DNA of 64,000 bases. Source: UBA1268 sp965662195. Lineage in GTDB: Bacteria > Planctomycetota > Planctomycetia > Pirellulales > UBA1268. Position numbers and translations under genes: made by a program. Under the pieces are notes generated by a model. It was given only the letters and a program-made list of their open reading frames with translations. It searched no databases and was not told the DNA's origin. Below are positions 41,945 to 50,223 of the stretch, in pieces. The stretch spans positions 62,001-126,000 of the forward strand of contig CBFIHA010000001.1 of the NCBI GenBank assembly GCA_965662195.1. Reading direction: 5' to 3'. Within the stretch, counting starts at the first letter, position 1. Every line of letters starts with the position of its first letter.

Positions 41945-43369
41945 CTAAAACTGCCAGATCACATCACAGCCGGCGTAGAACTGACCGGATTGGTTGCCGC
42001 CGACGTTGATCCCCTGGCCCAGCGGCTTCCCGTAGGGGAGTGGGGTTGCCGGCGTGTTCGGCGTGAACCAGTCGTAGCGAAGTTCGGGCCGGACCACCCA
42101 GTTGTTGTTCGGATACCAGTTCAGCCCGAAGGTCAGCTCCCAAAAGCTCCCGGCAAAGCCTCCCGTCCAATAGCCAGGATTTCCCAACTGGCTTTCGTTC
42201 CGCAACGGTGCCGACACGATGTAGCCGTTGTTGTCCCGGAAATACTCAAGTCTGACTCCGCCTTCCCACTGCTCATTGAATTCCCAAAACAGGTAGTTGA
42301 TGAAGGAGTACCACTGGGCGACACCCGGTCGCTGCCCGGTATTTCCAGGAGCGACGTTGGCGTTGAATTGCCAGGCATTGTCATTCTGAAAGACATAGAT
42401 CAGCCGGTCGCTCAGCCGGTTGGTGTAGACGGTACTGACCAGTGATCGGTTGCCGACCAGTGACCCATCGGCCGGGTTGCGGCTGATGGTGGTCACCTCG
42501 TTGCCAGTGGTGGTCGCGATCGCGAGTGTCTGCGACCCGTCGCTGCTTTGCAGTTCGATCCCGCCGAGATAACTTGCAGTACTCCCGGCACCGGGATAGT
42601 CGGGGTTGAGGATTGCGTACTCACCAGTCAACGGCTGCTCATCAAAAAAGTTATTCCAGCCGGTGGTGATGCCACTGTAGAAGGTGACCTGATCGTTCGG
42701 TTGCCAGGACCCCAGAAAGCCGGTGAAGGTGAAGGGGGAGAACTGCATCGAGAAGGCATGGGTGTAGAAAAAGTTGCCGATGGCCGGCACCTGCTCAAAC
42801 CCCAGAATGCTGTAAAAGTGGCCAAGCCGAAGGGTGACATCACGGTAGGCGACATCGGCATAGAGCTGCGGCATCGCCAGGCCGTAATCCTTGGAAAATG
42901 CCCACGAGGCGATGTTCTCGATGCCGAGCGGTTGAAACGGATCGGCGTCGAGTCCGAGGGCGGTGGTGTAGAAATAGTCGGTGCCGAAGAGCAGATCGAC
43001 CCGACCGCCCAGGTCCCACCCGGCCCCGGCATCGGCCTCCCGTTCCGTAATGACGTAGAGCTGATTGAGCTGCCCCTGCCAGCTGCGGTCAGCCATGGTG
43101 ATCGGGCCATTGAATGGGGCCCCCCAGTTGTTCGCCCCGAGGCCGTATTCGATCCAGCCGTAGGTATAGATCTCCTTCCTCTCTAACCCGGGCAGATGAA
43201 TCCGGCGATCGGGACCGCTGCCATAATCGGTTCGCTCCCAGGCCTTACGGGTCTCCTCCGGGAGGACGTCCGACTCCGGAGGCGGCTGGGCGACCAGCCC
43301 GGCGGCGGCCCCCCAGACGCCCAGCAGCACCGCTGCCTTCAACCAACTCCGTCCCCCCCGCGGCCGCAT
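41945..43369 (-). CDS. Outer membrane beta-barrel porin-like protein
   Basis: The 474-residue protein has a signal peptide (SWLKAAVLLGVWGAAAGLVAQ), then many alternating hydrophobic strands rich in Tyr, Trp, Phe and Gly, and ends with the aromatic residue F (VIWQF). This is typical of an outer membrane barrel of the BBP2/OmpL-like type known in planctomycetes. The DYGLAMPQLYADVAYRDVTLRLGHFYSILG segment is characteristic. The substrate is unknown. GGAGG lies upstream of the ATG at 43369. It is downstream of argF by 183 bp. Confidence 0.78.
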   Translation of the reverse strand: MRPRGGRSWLKAAVLLGVWGAAAGLVAQPPPESDVLPEETRKAWERTDYGSGPDRRIHLPGLERKEIYTYGWIEYGLGANNWGAPFNGPITMADRSWQGQLNQLYVITEREADAGAGWDLGGRVDLLFGTDYFYTTALGLDADPFQPLGIENIASWAFSKDYGLAMPQLYADVAYRDVTLRLGHFYSILGFEQVPAIGNFFYTHAFSMQFSPFTFTGFLGSWQPNDQVTFYSGITTGWNNFFDEQPLTGEYAILNPDYPGAGSTASYLGGIELQSSDGSQTLAIATTTGNEVTTISRNPADGSLVGNRSLVSTVYTNRLSDRLIYVFQNDNAWQFNANVAPGNTGQRPGVAQWYSFINYLFWEFNEQWEGGVRLEYFRDNNGYIVSAPLRNESQLGNPGYWTGGFAGSFWELTFGLNWYPNNNWVVRPELRYDWFTPNTPATPLPYGKPLGQGINVGGNQSGQFYAGCDVIWQF

Positions 43370-43552
43370 GCTGCCCGCCTCCCTGCTCAGCTTCCGCGCG
43401 GCGAACGTCCCGCACCATCCGACGAATCGTTGCAATCGGGCCTGTCTCGCCATTGCAATCGACGGCGACGGTAGGGGCCGCCCAGCACCCCAGGGCGCCC
43501 CAAATCACCCAGGCGGATTCGAGTGAGCGGCTGTGACCATTGGCACAGTCGG

Positions 43553-44467
43553 CTAGCGATGCCCAAGCAGCCAGGCCAGCAGGCCCTTCTGCAGATGCAT
43601 CCGGTTGGCTGCCTGGGTGACAACGACGCTCTGGGGGCCATCGATGACGGCGTCGGTAACCTCTTCACCGCGGCGGGCAGGCAGGCAGTGCATGAAGACC
43701 GCTGCCGGACAGTGGGCCATCAGGGCCTCATCGACGCGGTACGGCTCGAACGCGACACGCCGGGTTTCCCGCTCGGCCTCCTGCCCCATACTTGCCCAGA
43801 CATCGGTGTAGACAGCCACGGCATCCGCCACGGCTGCCACCGGGTCGGTTGTCTGCTCGATCTGGGCATCCGGCAGGAGGTCCTTGAGGTGCGTCAGGAA
43901 GGATTGGTCGAACTGGTAGGCCTCGGGGGCAGCCAGCACGAACCGCATCCCGAGCAGGCCGCAGGTCACCGCCAGTGAACGGGCCATGTTGTTGCCATCA
44001 CCAACAAAGGCAAAGCTGAGTTCAGTCAGCCGGCCAATCCGGCGGCGGAGGGTGTAACAGTCGGCCAGTGCCTGGCAGGGATGGCTGTAGTCACTCAGGG
44101 CATTGATCACCGGCACGCTCGAGACCGCAGCCAGCTGTTCAATCGTGGCATGTGATTTTGAACGGCAGGCGATGCAATCGACATACTCACTGAGCACCCG
44201 ACCAAAGTCGTCCGTACTCTCCCGGGAACTGGCAAACCCGGTATCCGCACCCAGAAACAGGCTGTCTCCGCCCAGATGCACCATCGCCGTCTGGAAGCTC
44301 ACCCGGGTTCGGAGGCTCTGCTTCTCGAAGACAAGTGCGAGCACCCGCCCCGGGAACAGGGCATCGCGAATACCTGCCTCGTATTTCGCCTCAAGGTCCT
44401 GCGAGATCGCGAAAATTGTCTCGATCTCGTGGGCCGACAGATCTTCGGGAACAAGAAAATGACGCAT
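43553..44467 (-). CDS. argF: Ornithine carbamoyltransferase
   Basis: ArgF makes citrulline from ornithine and carbamoyl phosphate. The 304-residue protein has the carbamoyl phosphate site SLRTRVSFQTAM, the DYSHPCQALAD segment, FVGDGNNMARSL and FMHCLPARRGEEV with the ornithine-binding Cys. The S-L-R-T-R variant replaces the common S-T-R-T-R. Start 44467 (MRHFLVPEDLS) is preferred to 44479/44488 by likeness to other family starts; the ribosome site is weak. It is the last of argB-argD-argF on the minus strand. Confidence 0.9.
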   Translation of the reverse strand: MRHFLVPEDLSAHEIETIFAISQDLEAKYEAGIRDALFPGRVLALVFEKQSLRTRVSFQTAMVHLGGDSLFLGADTGFASSRESTDDFGRVLSEYVDCIACRSKSHATIEQLAAVSSVPVINALSDYSHPCQALADCYTLRRRIGRLTELSFAFVGDGNNMARSLAVTCGLLGMRFVLAAPEAYQFDQSFLTHLKDLLPDAQIEQTTDPVAAVADAVAVYTDVWASMGQEAERETRRVAFEPYRVDEALMAHCPAAVFMHCLPARRGEEVTDAVIDGPQSVVVTQAANRMHLQKGLLAWLLGHR

Positions 44468-44541
44468 CTGAAACACCATCACCCTCATGGCTGGCCGGGC
44501 CCGTCACCGTGCGGAAGGGATCAGCCGAAAATGCCGAGAAT

Positions 44542-45780
44542 TCAATGCCGCCCGGCAACATCGAGGATTGCGTCGGCGAGTTTGTCGCAGCCCTCTTCAA
44601 TCTCCGCGGCGGTGACGTTCATCGCAGGCAGCAGCCGAATCACGCGACCCTGCGTGCAGTTGACGAGAAGTTGTCGTTCGAGGCAGGCCTGAACCACCTC
44701 CGCTCCATCGATCGACAGTTCGACGCCAATCATCATACCGAGCACCCTGACATCACGGACAAGCTCACACCCTTGTTGCAACTCTTCCAGACGGCCACGG
44801 AACAACGCGGCTGCCCGGTCAACATGCTCGAGCAACTGTTGCTCTTCGATCATTTCGATTGCCGCGATGCCAGCAGCAGCAGCGACTGGATTTCCCCCGA
44901 ACGTGGAGGCATGCATGCCCGGACGCAGATGGGTTGCCAGTTCGGGCTTGGCCAGCAGGCCGCCACCAGCGATGCCTGCACAGAGGCTTTTTGCCAGTGT
45001 CATCACGTCGGGAGTCACCCCGAAATGCTGGTGGCCAAACCATTTCCCGGTCCGGCCACAGCCGCACTGCACCTCATCGAAGACCAGCACCAGATCCCGT
45101 TCGTCGGCCAGTGCGCGAAGCCCCTGAAGGAAGCCCTCGGCTGCCGGCACAATCCCCCCTTCACCCAGGATCGGCTCGACCAGAATGCCACCGGTCTGAT
45201 CGTCAATGAGCCGCTCGACCCCTTCCAGATCGCCGTAGGCGGCAAACTGAAAGCCGGCGACCAGTGGACCAAGCCCCTCATGATATTTCGGCTGGGCCGT
45301 GGCCGATACGCTGCCCATGGTGCGACCATGGAACCCTCCCTGAAAGGTGATGATCTTGTAGCGTTTTCCGTCCGACCGCAGCCGCACAAGTTTGATCGCC
45401 GCCTCGTTCGCCTCGGTTCCCGAATTGCAGAAAAATGCCTGGCCTCCGAATGACCGCTCGGAAAGAAGCCGAGCCCACTCGCCCTGCGGTTCGATGTACC
45501 AGCTGTTGGGCACATGAATGAGCTTTGCGACCTGCTCCTGGACGGCCCGCACCACTGGCGCGGGGCAGTGCCCCAGCAGATTGCAGCCCCAGCCGGGAAA
45601 GAGGTCGAGATAACAGGTGCCATCGGCGTCCCAGACCCGCGACCCCTCGCCCCGAACCAGACAGACTTCGAAGCGGCGGTAGTTGGGCACGACGTACCGC
45701 GAAAACGTGTCGATGATCTCCCGCGTCCGCGGCCCCGGTTGTGGCTGCGAAGTGGTGGGTGTGACGTCAAGGGTTGCCAT
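44542..45780 (-). CDS. argD: Acetylornithine aminotransferase
   Basis: ArgD is a PLP enzyme of arginine and lysine synthesis. The 412-residue protein has GTEANEAAIKLVR, the PLP segment LVFDEVQCGCGRTGKWFGHQHFGVTPDVMTLAKSLCAGI with the catalytic Lys, and HASTFGGNPVAAAA. Length fits the class III aminotransferase family. It is 75 bp upstream of argF and 64 bp downstream of argB. Confidence 0.94.
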   Translation of the reverse strand: MATLDVTPTTSQPQPGPRTREIIDTFSRYVVPNYRRFEVCLVRGEGSRVWDADGTCYLDLFPGWGCNLLGHCPAPVVRAVQEQVAKLIHVPNSWYIEPQGEWARLLSERSFGGQAFFCNSGTEANEAAIKLVRLRSDGKRYKIITFQGGFHGRTMGSVSATAQPKYHEGLGPLVAGFQFAAYGDLEGVERLIDDQTGGILVEPILGEGGIVPAAEGFLQGLRALADERDLVLVFDEVQCGCGRTGKWFGHQHFGVTPDVMTLAKSLCAGIAGGGLLAKPELATHLRPGMHASTFGGNPVAAAAGIAAIEMIEEQQLLEHVDRAAALFRGRLEELQQGCELVRDVRVLGMMIGVELSIDGAEVVQACLERQLLVNCTQGRVIRLLPAMNVTAAEIEEGCDKLADAILDVAGRH

Positions 45781-45844
45781 GGCTGCTCTCCCGGGGGTCT
45801 GGGCGGGTTCTGCTCGAACTGAGAGTCAGTAGCCGCCGCGTGTC

Positions 45845-46798
45845 TCAGCCGACTCCGGCCGCGGCTACGGCCGGCCGCTCCGGGCGGACAGCCGCATCAG
45901 TCACCAATTCAGTCCCGACACCACTGGTGGTGTAAATCTCCAGCAGCAGTGAATGCCGCAACCGCCCGTCAATGATGTGGATTTTTTTGACCCCCTGCGT
46001 CAGCGTCTCAAGGCAGCCTTCGATTTTGGGAATCATGCCGCTGGCGATGGTGCCATCGGCAATGAATCGCCGGGCCTCGGTGGCCGTCAGCGAGTGGATC
46101 AGACTTTCGGGGTCATCGCGGTCGGCCAGGACACCAGGAATGTCACTGAGCACGACGAGTTTTTCCGCATTGATTGCCGCCGCCACCGCCGTCGCCGCCG
46201 TATCGGCATTGACATTGAGTTTCTGGCCGTCATCTCCCATCGCCATCGATGGAATGACCGGCACCTGGCCGGCGTAGGCCAGATTGTCGATCGTCAGCCG
46301 ATCGACCCTGGTCACCTCTCCAACACGGCCGAGGTCGATCAGGGTGCCAGCCGGGTCCTTCAGGGCCAGTGGCTCCCCAAACAGGACATTGGTGGAACAG
46401 AAGTTCAGCGACATAGCCCGGCCGCCAAACTCTTCAATCTTGGCCGCAAGGTCATGATTGAGTTCGGTCGCCAGCACCCGCTCGACAATCGCGAGGGTGG
46501 CATCGTCGGTGTACCGCCGCCCCTGGACAAACCGCGGTTCAATCCCGGCCTCGTCCATGGCCCGGGAGATCGCCTTCCCGCCGCCATGCACCACCACCAC
46601 CCGCATGCCGAGGGTGGTCATGAAAACGATGTCAAGCAGCAGATGCCGGAGCGCGTCGGGGTGCTCAAGGACGCTCCCGCCCAGTTTGATGACGGTGGTG
46701 GTGTCGCGAAATTTCCGGATCCACCCCAGCGCTTCGATCAGCGTGTCGGCCTTTTCGATCGCCTGCTGCTGCGACAGGTTAATGACGGGATCGGACAA
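45845..46798 (-). CDS. argB: N-acetylglutamate kinase
   Basis: ArgB phosphorylates N-acetylglutamate, the second step of arginine synthesis. The 317-residue protein has TTVIKLGGSVLEHPDAL, VVVHGGGKAISRAMDEAGIEPRFVQGRRYTDD, NVNADTAATAVAAAINAEKLVVLSDIPGVL and a C-terminal GMIPKIEGCLE. The start is TTG at 46798, chosen because AGGAG lies 7 nt upstream and no ATG/GTG fits. It heads argB-argD-argF. Its feedback-type N-terminal helix is short. Confidence 0.93.
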   Translation of the reverse strand: MSDPVINLSQQQAIEKADTLIEALGWIRKFRDTTTVIKLGGSVLEHPDALRHLLLDIVFMTTLGMRVVVVHGGGKAISRAMDEAGIEPRFVQGRRYTDDATLAIVERVLATELNHDLAAKIEEFGGRAMSLNFCSTNVLFGEPLALKDPAGTLIDLGRVGEVTRVDRLTIDNLAYAGQVPVIPSMAMGDDGQKLNVNADTAATAVAAAINAEKLVVLSDIPGVLADRDDPESLIHSLTATEARRFIADGTIASGMIPKIEGCLETLTQGVKKIHIIDGRLRHSLLLEIYTTSGVGTELVTDAAVRPERPAVAAAGVG

Positions 46799-47072
46799 AC
46801 GGCTGCTCCTGCGGCAGGTGCCAGAACAATGAAATGTGAACCGAAACAATAAGCCTTCTAGTTTAGCAGACTGCGGGGAAAGTCAGCCGCCACCACCATG
46901 CAGCGACCGTCAACCCCGAAAACCGTTACGACCCACCAGCATTGACCGAGAGTGCCGAGCCTCACCGAGTGCCGTGAAGAGCCTTTTCCACGGGCGTTTC
47001 GGCCGGGAAATCCGCCTTGCCGGGAGACTTGAAAAACTCGTCAAACCCAGCCAGAACCCCCCAGAGGGGCTG

Positions 47073-47699
47073 CTACTTGGGAACGTCGGTCTGTTCCGGT
47101 TTTTCCGCTTCCGGAGCGTCGATCGGATCGAGCACGATCGATGCCGAGTTGATGCAGTACCGCAGCCCCGTGGGGGGCGGACCGTCGTTGAAGACATGCC
47201 CCAGATGGGCATCGCACCGCCGACAGGTCACTTCGGTACGAATGCCGAAACCAGGAATGCCAGCCAGGGAGCGATCTTGATGCTCGGCGATCACATCCCC
47301 CTTGACGTCATCTGCTTTGGCATCAATCGGTGCAAAAAAGCTCGGCCAGCCGCAGCCACTCTCAAACTTCTCTCCAGACCGGAAGAGCGGCTCGCCACAG
47401 CAAATGCAGCGGTAGGTTCCGGCGGTCTTGGTATTCCAGTATCTCCCGGTGAAGGCCCGCTCGGTGCCCTTCTTGCGGGCGATTGCAAACTGTTCCGGCG
47501 TCAGTCGCTTTCGCCACTCGGCGTCACTCCGAGGAATCTCGGTGTCGGGAAGACGGCCGGCGATTGCCGGATTTTTCTCAGCCGCTCGGTCCATCGCTCG
47601 TTCCCTCGCTGGTGAAGATTGCTCCGCGGAAACAGCAATTGCCGCCCCCATCATCATGCCGATCAGGCTGAGGGCCCGCCAGAATTTTGCAGCCAACAT
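47073..47699 (-). CDS. msrB: Peptide-methionine (R)-S-oxide reductase with export signal
   Basis: MsrB reduces methionine-R-sulfoxide in proteins. The 208-residue protein begins with a hydrophobic export segment (FWRALSLIGMMMGAAIAVSAE). The catalytic domain has RCICCGEPLFRSGEKFESGCGWPSF, CRRCDAHLGHVFNDGP and RYCINSAS with the catalytic Cys; the CICC and CRRC pairs form the zinc site. A charged tail follows. Either ATG 47702 or 47699 fits the AAGGAGG site. It follows the exported cyclophilin by 51 bp, so both may act together in the periplasm. Confidence 0.92.
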   Translation of the reverse strand: MLAAKFWRALSLIGMMMGAAIAVSAEQSSPARERAMDRAAEKNPAIAGRLPDTEIPRSDAEWRKRLTPEQFAIARKKGTERAFTGRYWNTKTAGTYRCICCGEPLFRSGEKFESGCGWPSFFAPIDAKADDVKGDVIAEHQDRSLAGIPGFGIRTEVTCRRCDAHLGHVFNDGPPPTGLRYCINSASIVLDPIDAPEAEKPEQTDVPK

Positions 47700-47750
47700 C
47701 ATCTCCTCCTTCCTTCCAAACCTCACTCCGGCGACCGGAACCCGCCGGCA

Positions 47751-48947
47751 TTAGCGGCGGGACGGCAGTTTCTCCGGTAGATAGTCGTGATCCCGCTTCC
47801 GTAGCACTTCAGCTTTCAGAATTTTATCGGGTTCTCCCCCTGCCCGCTCACCCTCTGTCCGCTGCAGTTCCGGCAACACCTCAAAGCCCTCAATCACCCG
47901 GCCGAACACCGTGTGCCGTCCATCGAGGTGTTCGGTGGGCCGAAAGGTGAGAAAAAACTGGGAGCCACCGGTGTTTTTGCCGGCGTGGGCCATCGACAGG
48001 CTGCCGAGGAAGTGCTTGCGGGCGTCGGGCCGCTCGCACTCACAGGCGATCGCGTATCCCGGGCCGCCGGTTCCGGTCCCGGTGGGGTCGCCCCCCTGGG
48101 CCATGAACTGCGGAATCACCCGGTGAAACGGGGTGCCGTCGTAGAAGTGCTGCTCCACCAGGCTGATGAAGTTGGCAACCGTGTTGGCCGCCTCATTTTC
48201 GAAAAGCTCAACCACGATCGTGCCCTTGGTGGTTTCAATTTTTACCCTGGGCAGATCGTCTGCGGCTGCCTCGGCCGCCCGCCTGGCCATCTCGGCATCG
48301 ACCTTCGGCCGCTCAGCTACGATCGCCCGCTCGAGTGATTCGATTTTGCCCGCATTGACGCCAGCGGCGGCAGCCGCCTTTACGAACTGGTCCGCCTCGT
48401 CGAGATCGGATAGCGTCATCGCCGCCGTCGCGCCGACGAGCAGCGTCGGGCCATCAGCCACTCCAGCCCCCTGCAGCGTCTTGGCTACTGCCAGTGCCTT
48501 GCGGGGATCATCAGAAGCCAGTGCTCCCTGGATCACATCGCGGACGACCTGAACCGCCTCCTGGTTGTCCGGGTCGGCGAGCACCACTGCGGTGGCACTG
48601 GTCTCGAGACTGGCTGCAGCGGCCCGGGCCTCGTCGCGAGCGGCATTGAACCGGGCCTCAATTCGCTGTTTATCGGCACCGGGTTGCTGGTACTCGGCCT
48701 GAAGCGCCGCCAGTTCGCCGATGAGTCGCTTGAGATCCTGCTGGGCCTTCGCGAAGGTCTGCCCGGCATTCGCCGCCACCGCTGGATCATCCTCCTCCAC
48801 CACCGGAACATCGGCAGCCGGCCCCGCAACCGGCCAGGCCAGGCCCAACAACAAGGAAGCCCCGAATGAAGCCCAGAGCAGGGCCGTTGTCGCGTTGTTC
48901 CGTGTCAAGCTTCCTGCAGCGCTGTCCTCGATGCGACCAGATTGCAT
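47751..48947 (-). CDS. Exported cyclophilin-type peptidyl-prolyl isomerase with helical N-terminal domain
   Basis: The 398-residue protein has an N-terminal membrane/signal segment (ALLWASFGASLLLGLAWPVAG). A helical part (about 55-215) follows, rich in Ala, Gln and Glu, with TPR-like pairs but no clear consensus. The cyclophilin domain (about 230-390) has VELFENEAANTVANFISLVEQHFYDGTPFHRVIPQFMAQGGDPTGTGTGGPGY and SQFFLTF. GGGAG precedes the ATG at 48947. It folds or assists proteins outside the cytoplasm and lies directly upstream of exported msrB. Confidence 0.88.
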   Translation of the reverse strand: MQSGRIEDSAAGSLTRNNATTALLWASFGASLLLGLAWPVAGPAADVPVVEEDDPAVAANAGQTFAKAQQDLKRLIGELAALQAEYQQPGADKQRIEARFNAARDEARAAAASLETSATAVVLADPDNQEAVQVVRDVIQGALASDDPRKALAVAKTLQGAGVADGPTLLVGATAAMTLSDLDEADQFVKAAAAAGVNAGKIESLERAIVAERPKVDAEMARRAAEAAADDLPRVKIETTKGTIVVELFENEAANTVANFISLVEQHFYDGTPFHRVIPQFMAQGGDPTGTGTGGPGYAIACECERPDARKHFLGSLSMAHAGKNTGGSQFFLTFRPTEHLDGRHTVFGRVIEGFEVLPELQRTEGERAGGEPDKILKAEVLRKRDHDYLPEKLPSRR

Positions 48948-49074
48948 TACGTGTCTCCCGGAAATCCGACGGCCCCCCAGCGGGCACCGCCATTTCTTAC
49001 GATACCATGTCGCGTTCCCCACGGTTATGACCGGGGACACCCCAGCTGCCCGGATAACCACCCACGGCTTCAGA

Positions 49075-49761
49075 ATGTCCCGAAAAAAAACTGCTCGAGC
49101 TCCCCGCCGGACGGAACGGTCCGCATCCTCCCCCCGTCGGCGGCAATCGGCCCCCGGCCCCGCTGTCGATCCGTCCAGCCCGCCACGGATCATTGGCGGT
49201 GAACTCCGGGGACGCCGGCTGGCCTTTCGCCCCGGTGGCCCCACCCGGCCCATGAAGGACCGGGTCCGTGAAACGGTCTTTGACCTGCTGGGGACGGCTG
49301 TTGTTGGGGCCACGGCAATCGATCTGTTTGCGGGCACCGGTGCTATTGGCTTTGAGGCGGTCAGCCGCGGGGCGGCCCGGGGCATTTTCGCTGAGCGGCA
49401 CTTCCCGACCGTCGCCTGCTTGCGGCGGTCAGCTGCCGACCTCGGCCTGACCGAGCGGATCGAGATCATCCCTGGCGATGTCCTCCTCTGGTCGAAACGG
49501 TTCCCCCCGTTACCGGACAAGGCACCCTGGCTGGTCTTCGTCTCTCCCCCGTGGGCGATGTTCGGGACGCACCGAGCTGAACTCAACCAGCTGATTTTGA
49601 CGGTGGCCAACGCTGCCCCGGCGGGGAGTCGCCTGATCGTTGAGGCCGAGGTTGGACTGCCGGCAGGCCAGCTGCCGGAACTCCTCACCGACCGGGCCGA
49701 TGAGTCTCCCTGGGACAGCCGGCCGCTGCCGCCGGCGATTCTCCACCAGAAACGACTCTGA
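49075..49761 (+). CDS. rsmD: RsmD-like RNA methyltransferase with altered motif IV
   Basis: RsmD methylates G966 of 16S rRNA. The 228-residue protein has RIIGGELRGRRLAF, RPMKDRVRETVFDLLG, DLFAGTGAIGFEAVSRGA (SAM site) and ERIEIIPGDVL. The catalytic motif IV reads VSPPW rather than the usual DPPY/F. A basic Arg-rich N-terminal tail of about 40 residues precedes the domain. The start is uncertain (49027 or 49075); neither has a clear ribosome site. The gene is divergent from the cyclophilin gene. Confidence 0.78.
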   Translation: MSRKKTARAPRRTERSASSPRRRQSAPGPAVDPSSPPRIIGGELRGRRLAFRPGGPTRPMKDRVRETVFDLLGTAVVGATAIDLFAGTGAIGFEAVSRGAARGIFAERHFPTVACLRRSAADLGLTERIEIIPGDVLLWSKRFPPLPDKAPWLVFVSPPWAMFGTHRAELNQLILTVANAAPAGSRLIVEAEVGLPAGQLPELLTDRADESPWDSRPLPPAILHQKRL

Positions 49762-49832
49762 CCTCCGGTCGACCGGCGGCGCGGTAGACTCAGAGAGGAA
49801 CCATTCCTTTCCTCCGCGAACGGAACTGCTTT

Positions 49833-50216
49833 ATGGACGTTATCAATCGCGCTGACGCTATCCCCTTCACGACGGTCGATGGCTCGACGATCAGGGAATT
49901 ACTGGCTCACCGCAACTCGGCGATTCGCCAGCAATCACTCGCCGAGGCCCGTCTGTCCCCGGGGCAGGCGACGACGCCCCACCACCACGCCGTCACCGAG
50001 GAAATCTATTACATCCTCTCGGGTGCGGCCGAGATGACGCTTGGCGGAGAAACCCGCCGGGTTGTGCCGGGCGATGCAATTGCCATCCCGCCCGGCAGCC
50101 GGCACACCATCCGCAACACCGGCACCGAGGAGCTTGTCTTTCTCTGTTGCTGTGCGCCGGGATACGAACACCCCGACACCTTCCTTGAAAGCTCCCCTTC
50201 ATCCGCAACTGCGTGA
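49833..50216 (+). CDS. Cupin domain protein
   Basis: The 127-residue protein has a single cupin barrel with TPHHHAVTEEIYYILSGAAEMTLGGE (His-His and Glu metal ligands) and VVPGDAIAIPPGSRHTIRNTG (the second His). Such small cupins bind a metal or a sugar-like ligand; the substrate is unknown. It lies 72 bp after rsmD and ends 7 bp before the pilB-like gene, so it may share that transcript. Confidence 0.85.
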   Translation: MDVINRADAIPFTTVDGSTIRELLAHRNSAIRQQSLAEARLSPGQATTPHHHAVTEEIYYILSGAAEMTLGGETRRVVPGDAIAIPPGSRHTIRNTGTEELVFLCCCAPGYEHPDTFLESSPSSATA

Positions 50217-50223
50217 CTCCACG

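Noticed and set aside
43430..43461. Direct repeat TTGCAATCG twice upstream of the porin gene
   Set aside because: A 9-bp match 14 bp apart in a short intergenic region can occur by chance and no binding site is known.
44335..45453. 372-residue plus-strand open frame
   Set aside because: It is antisense to argF and argD with no domain and no ribosome site.
46855..46870. Possible -10 (TAAACT with TG) ahead of argB
   Set aside because: There is no -35 at a suitable distance and several similar sequences lie nearby; not strong enough to list as a promoter.
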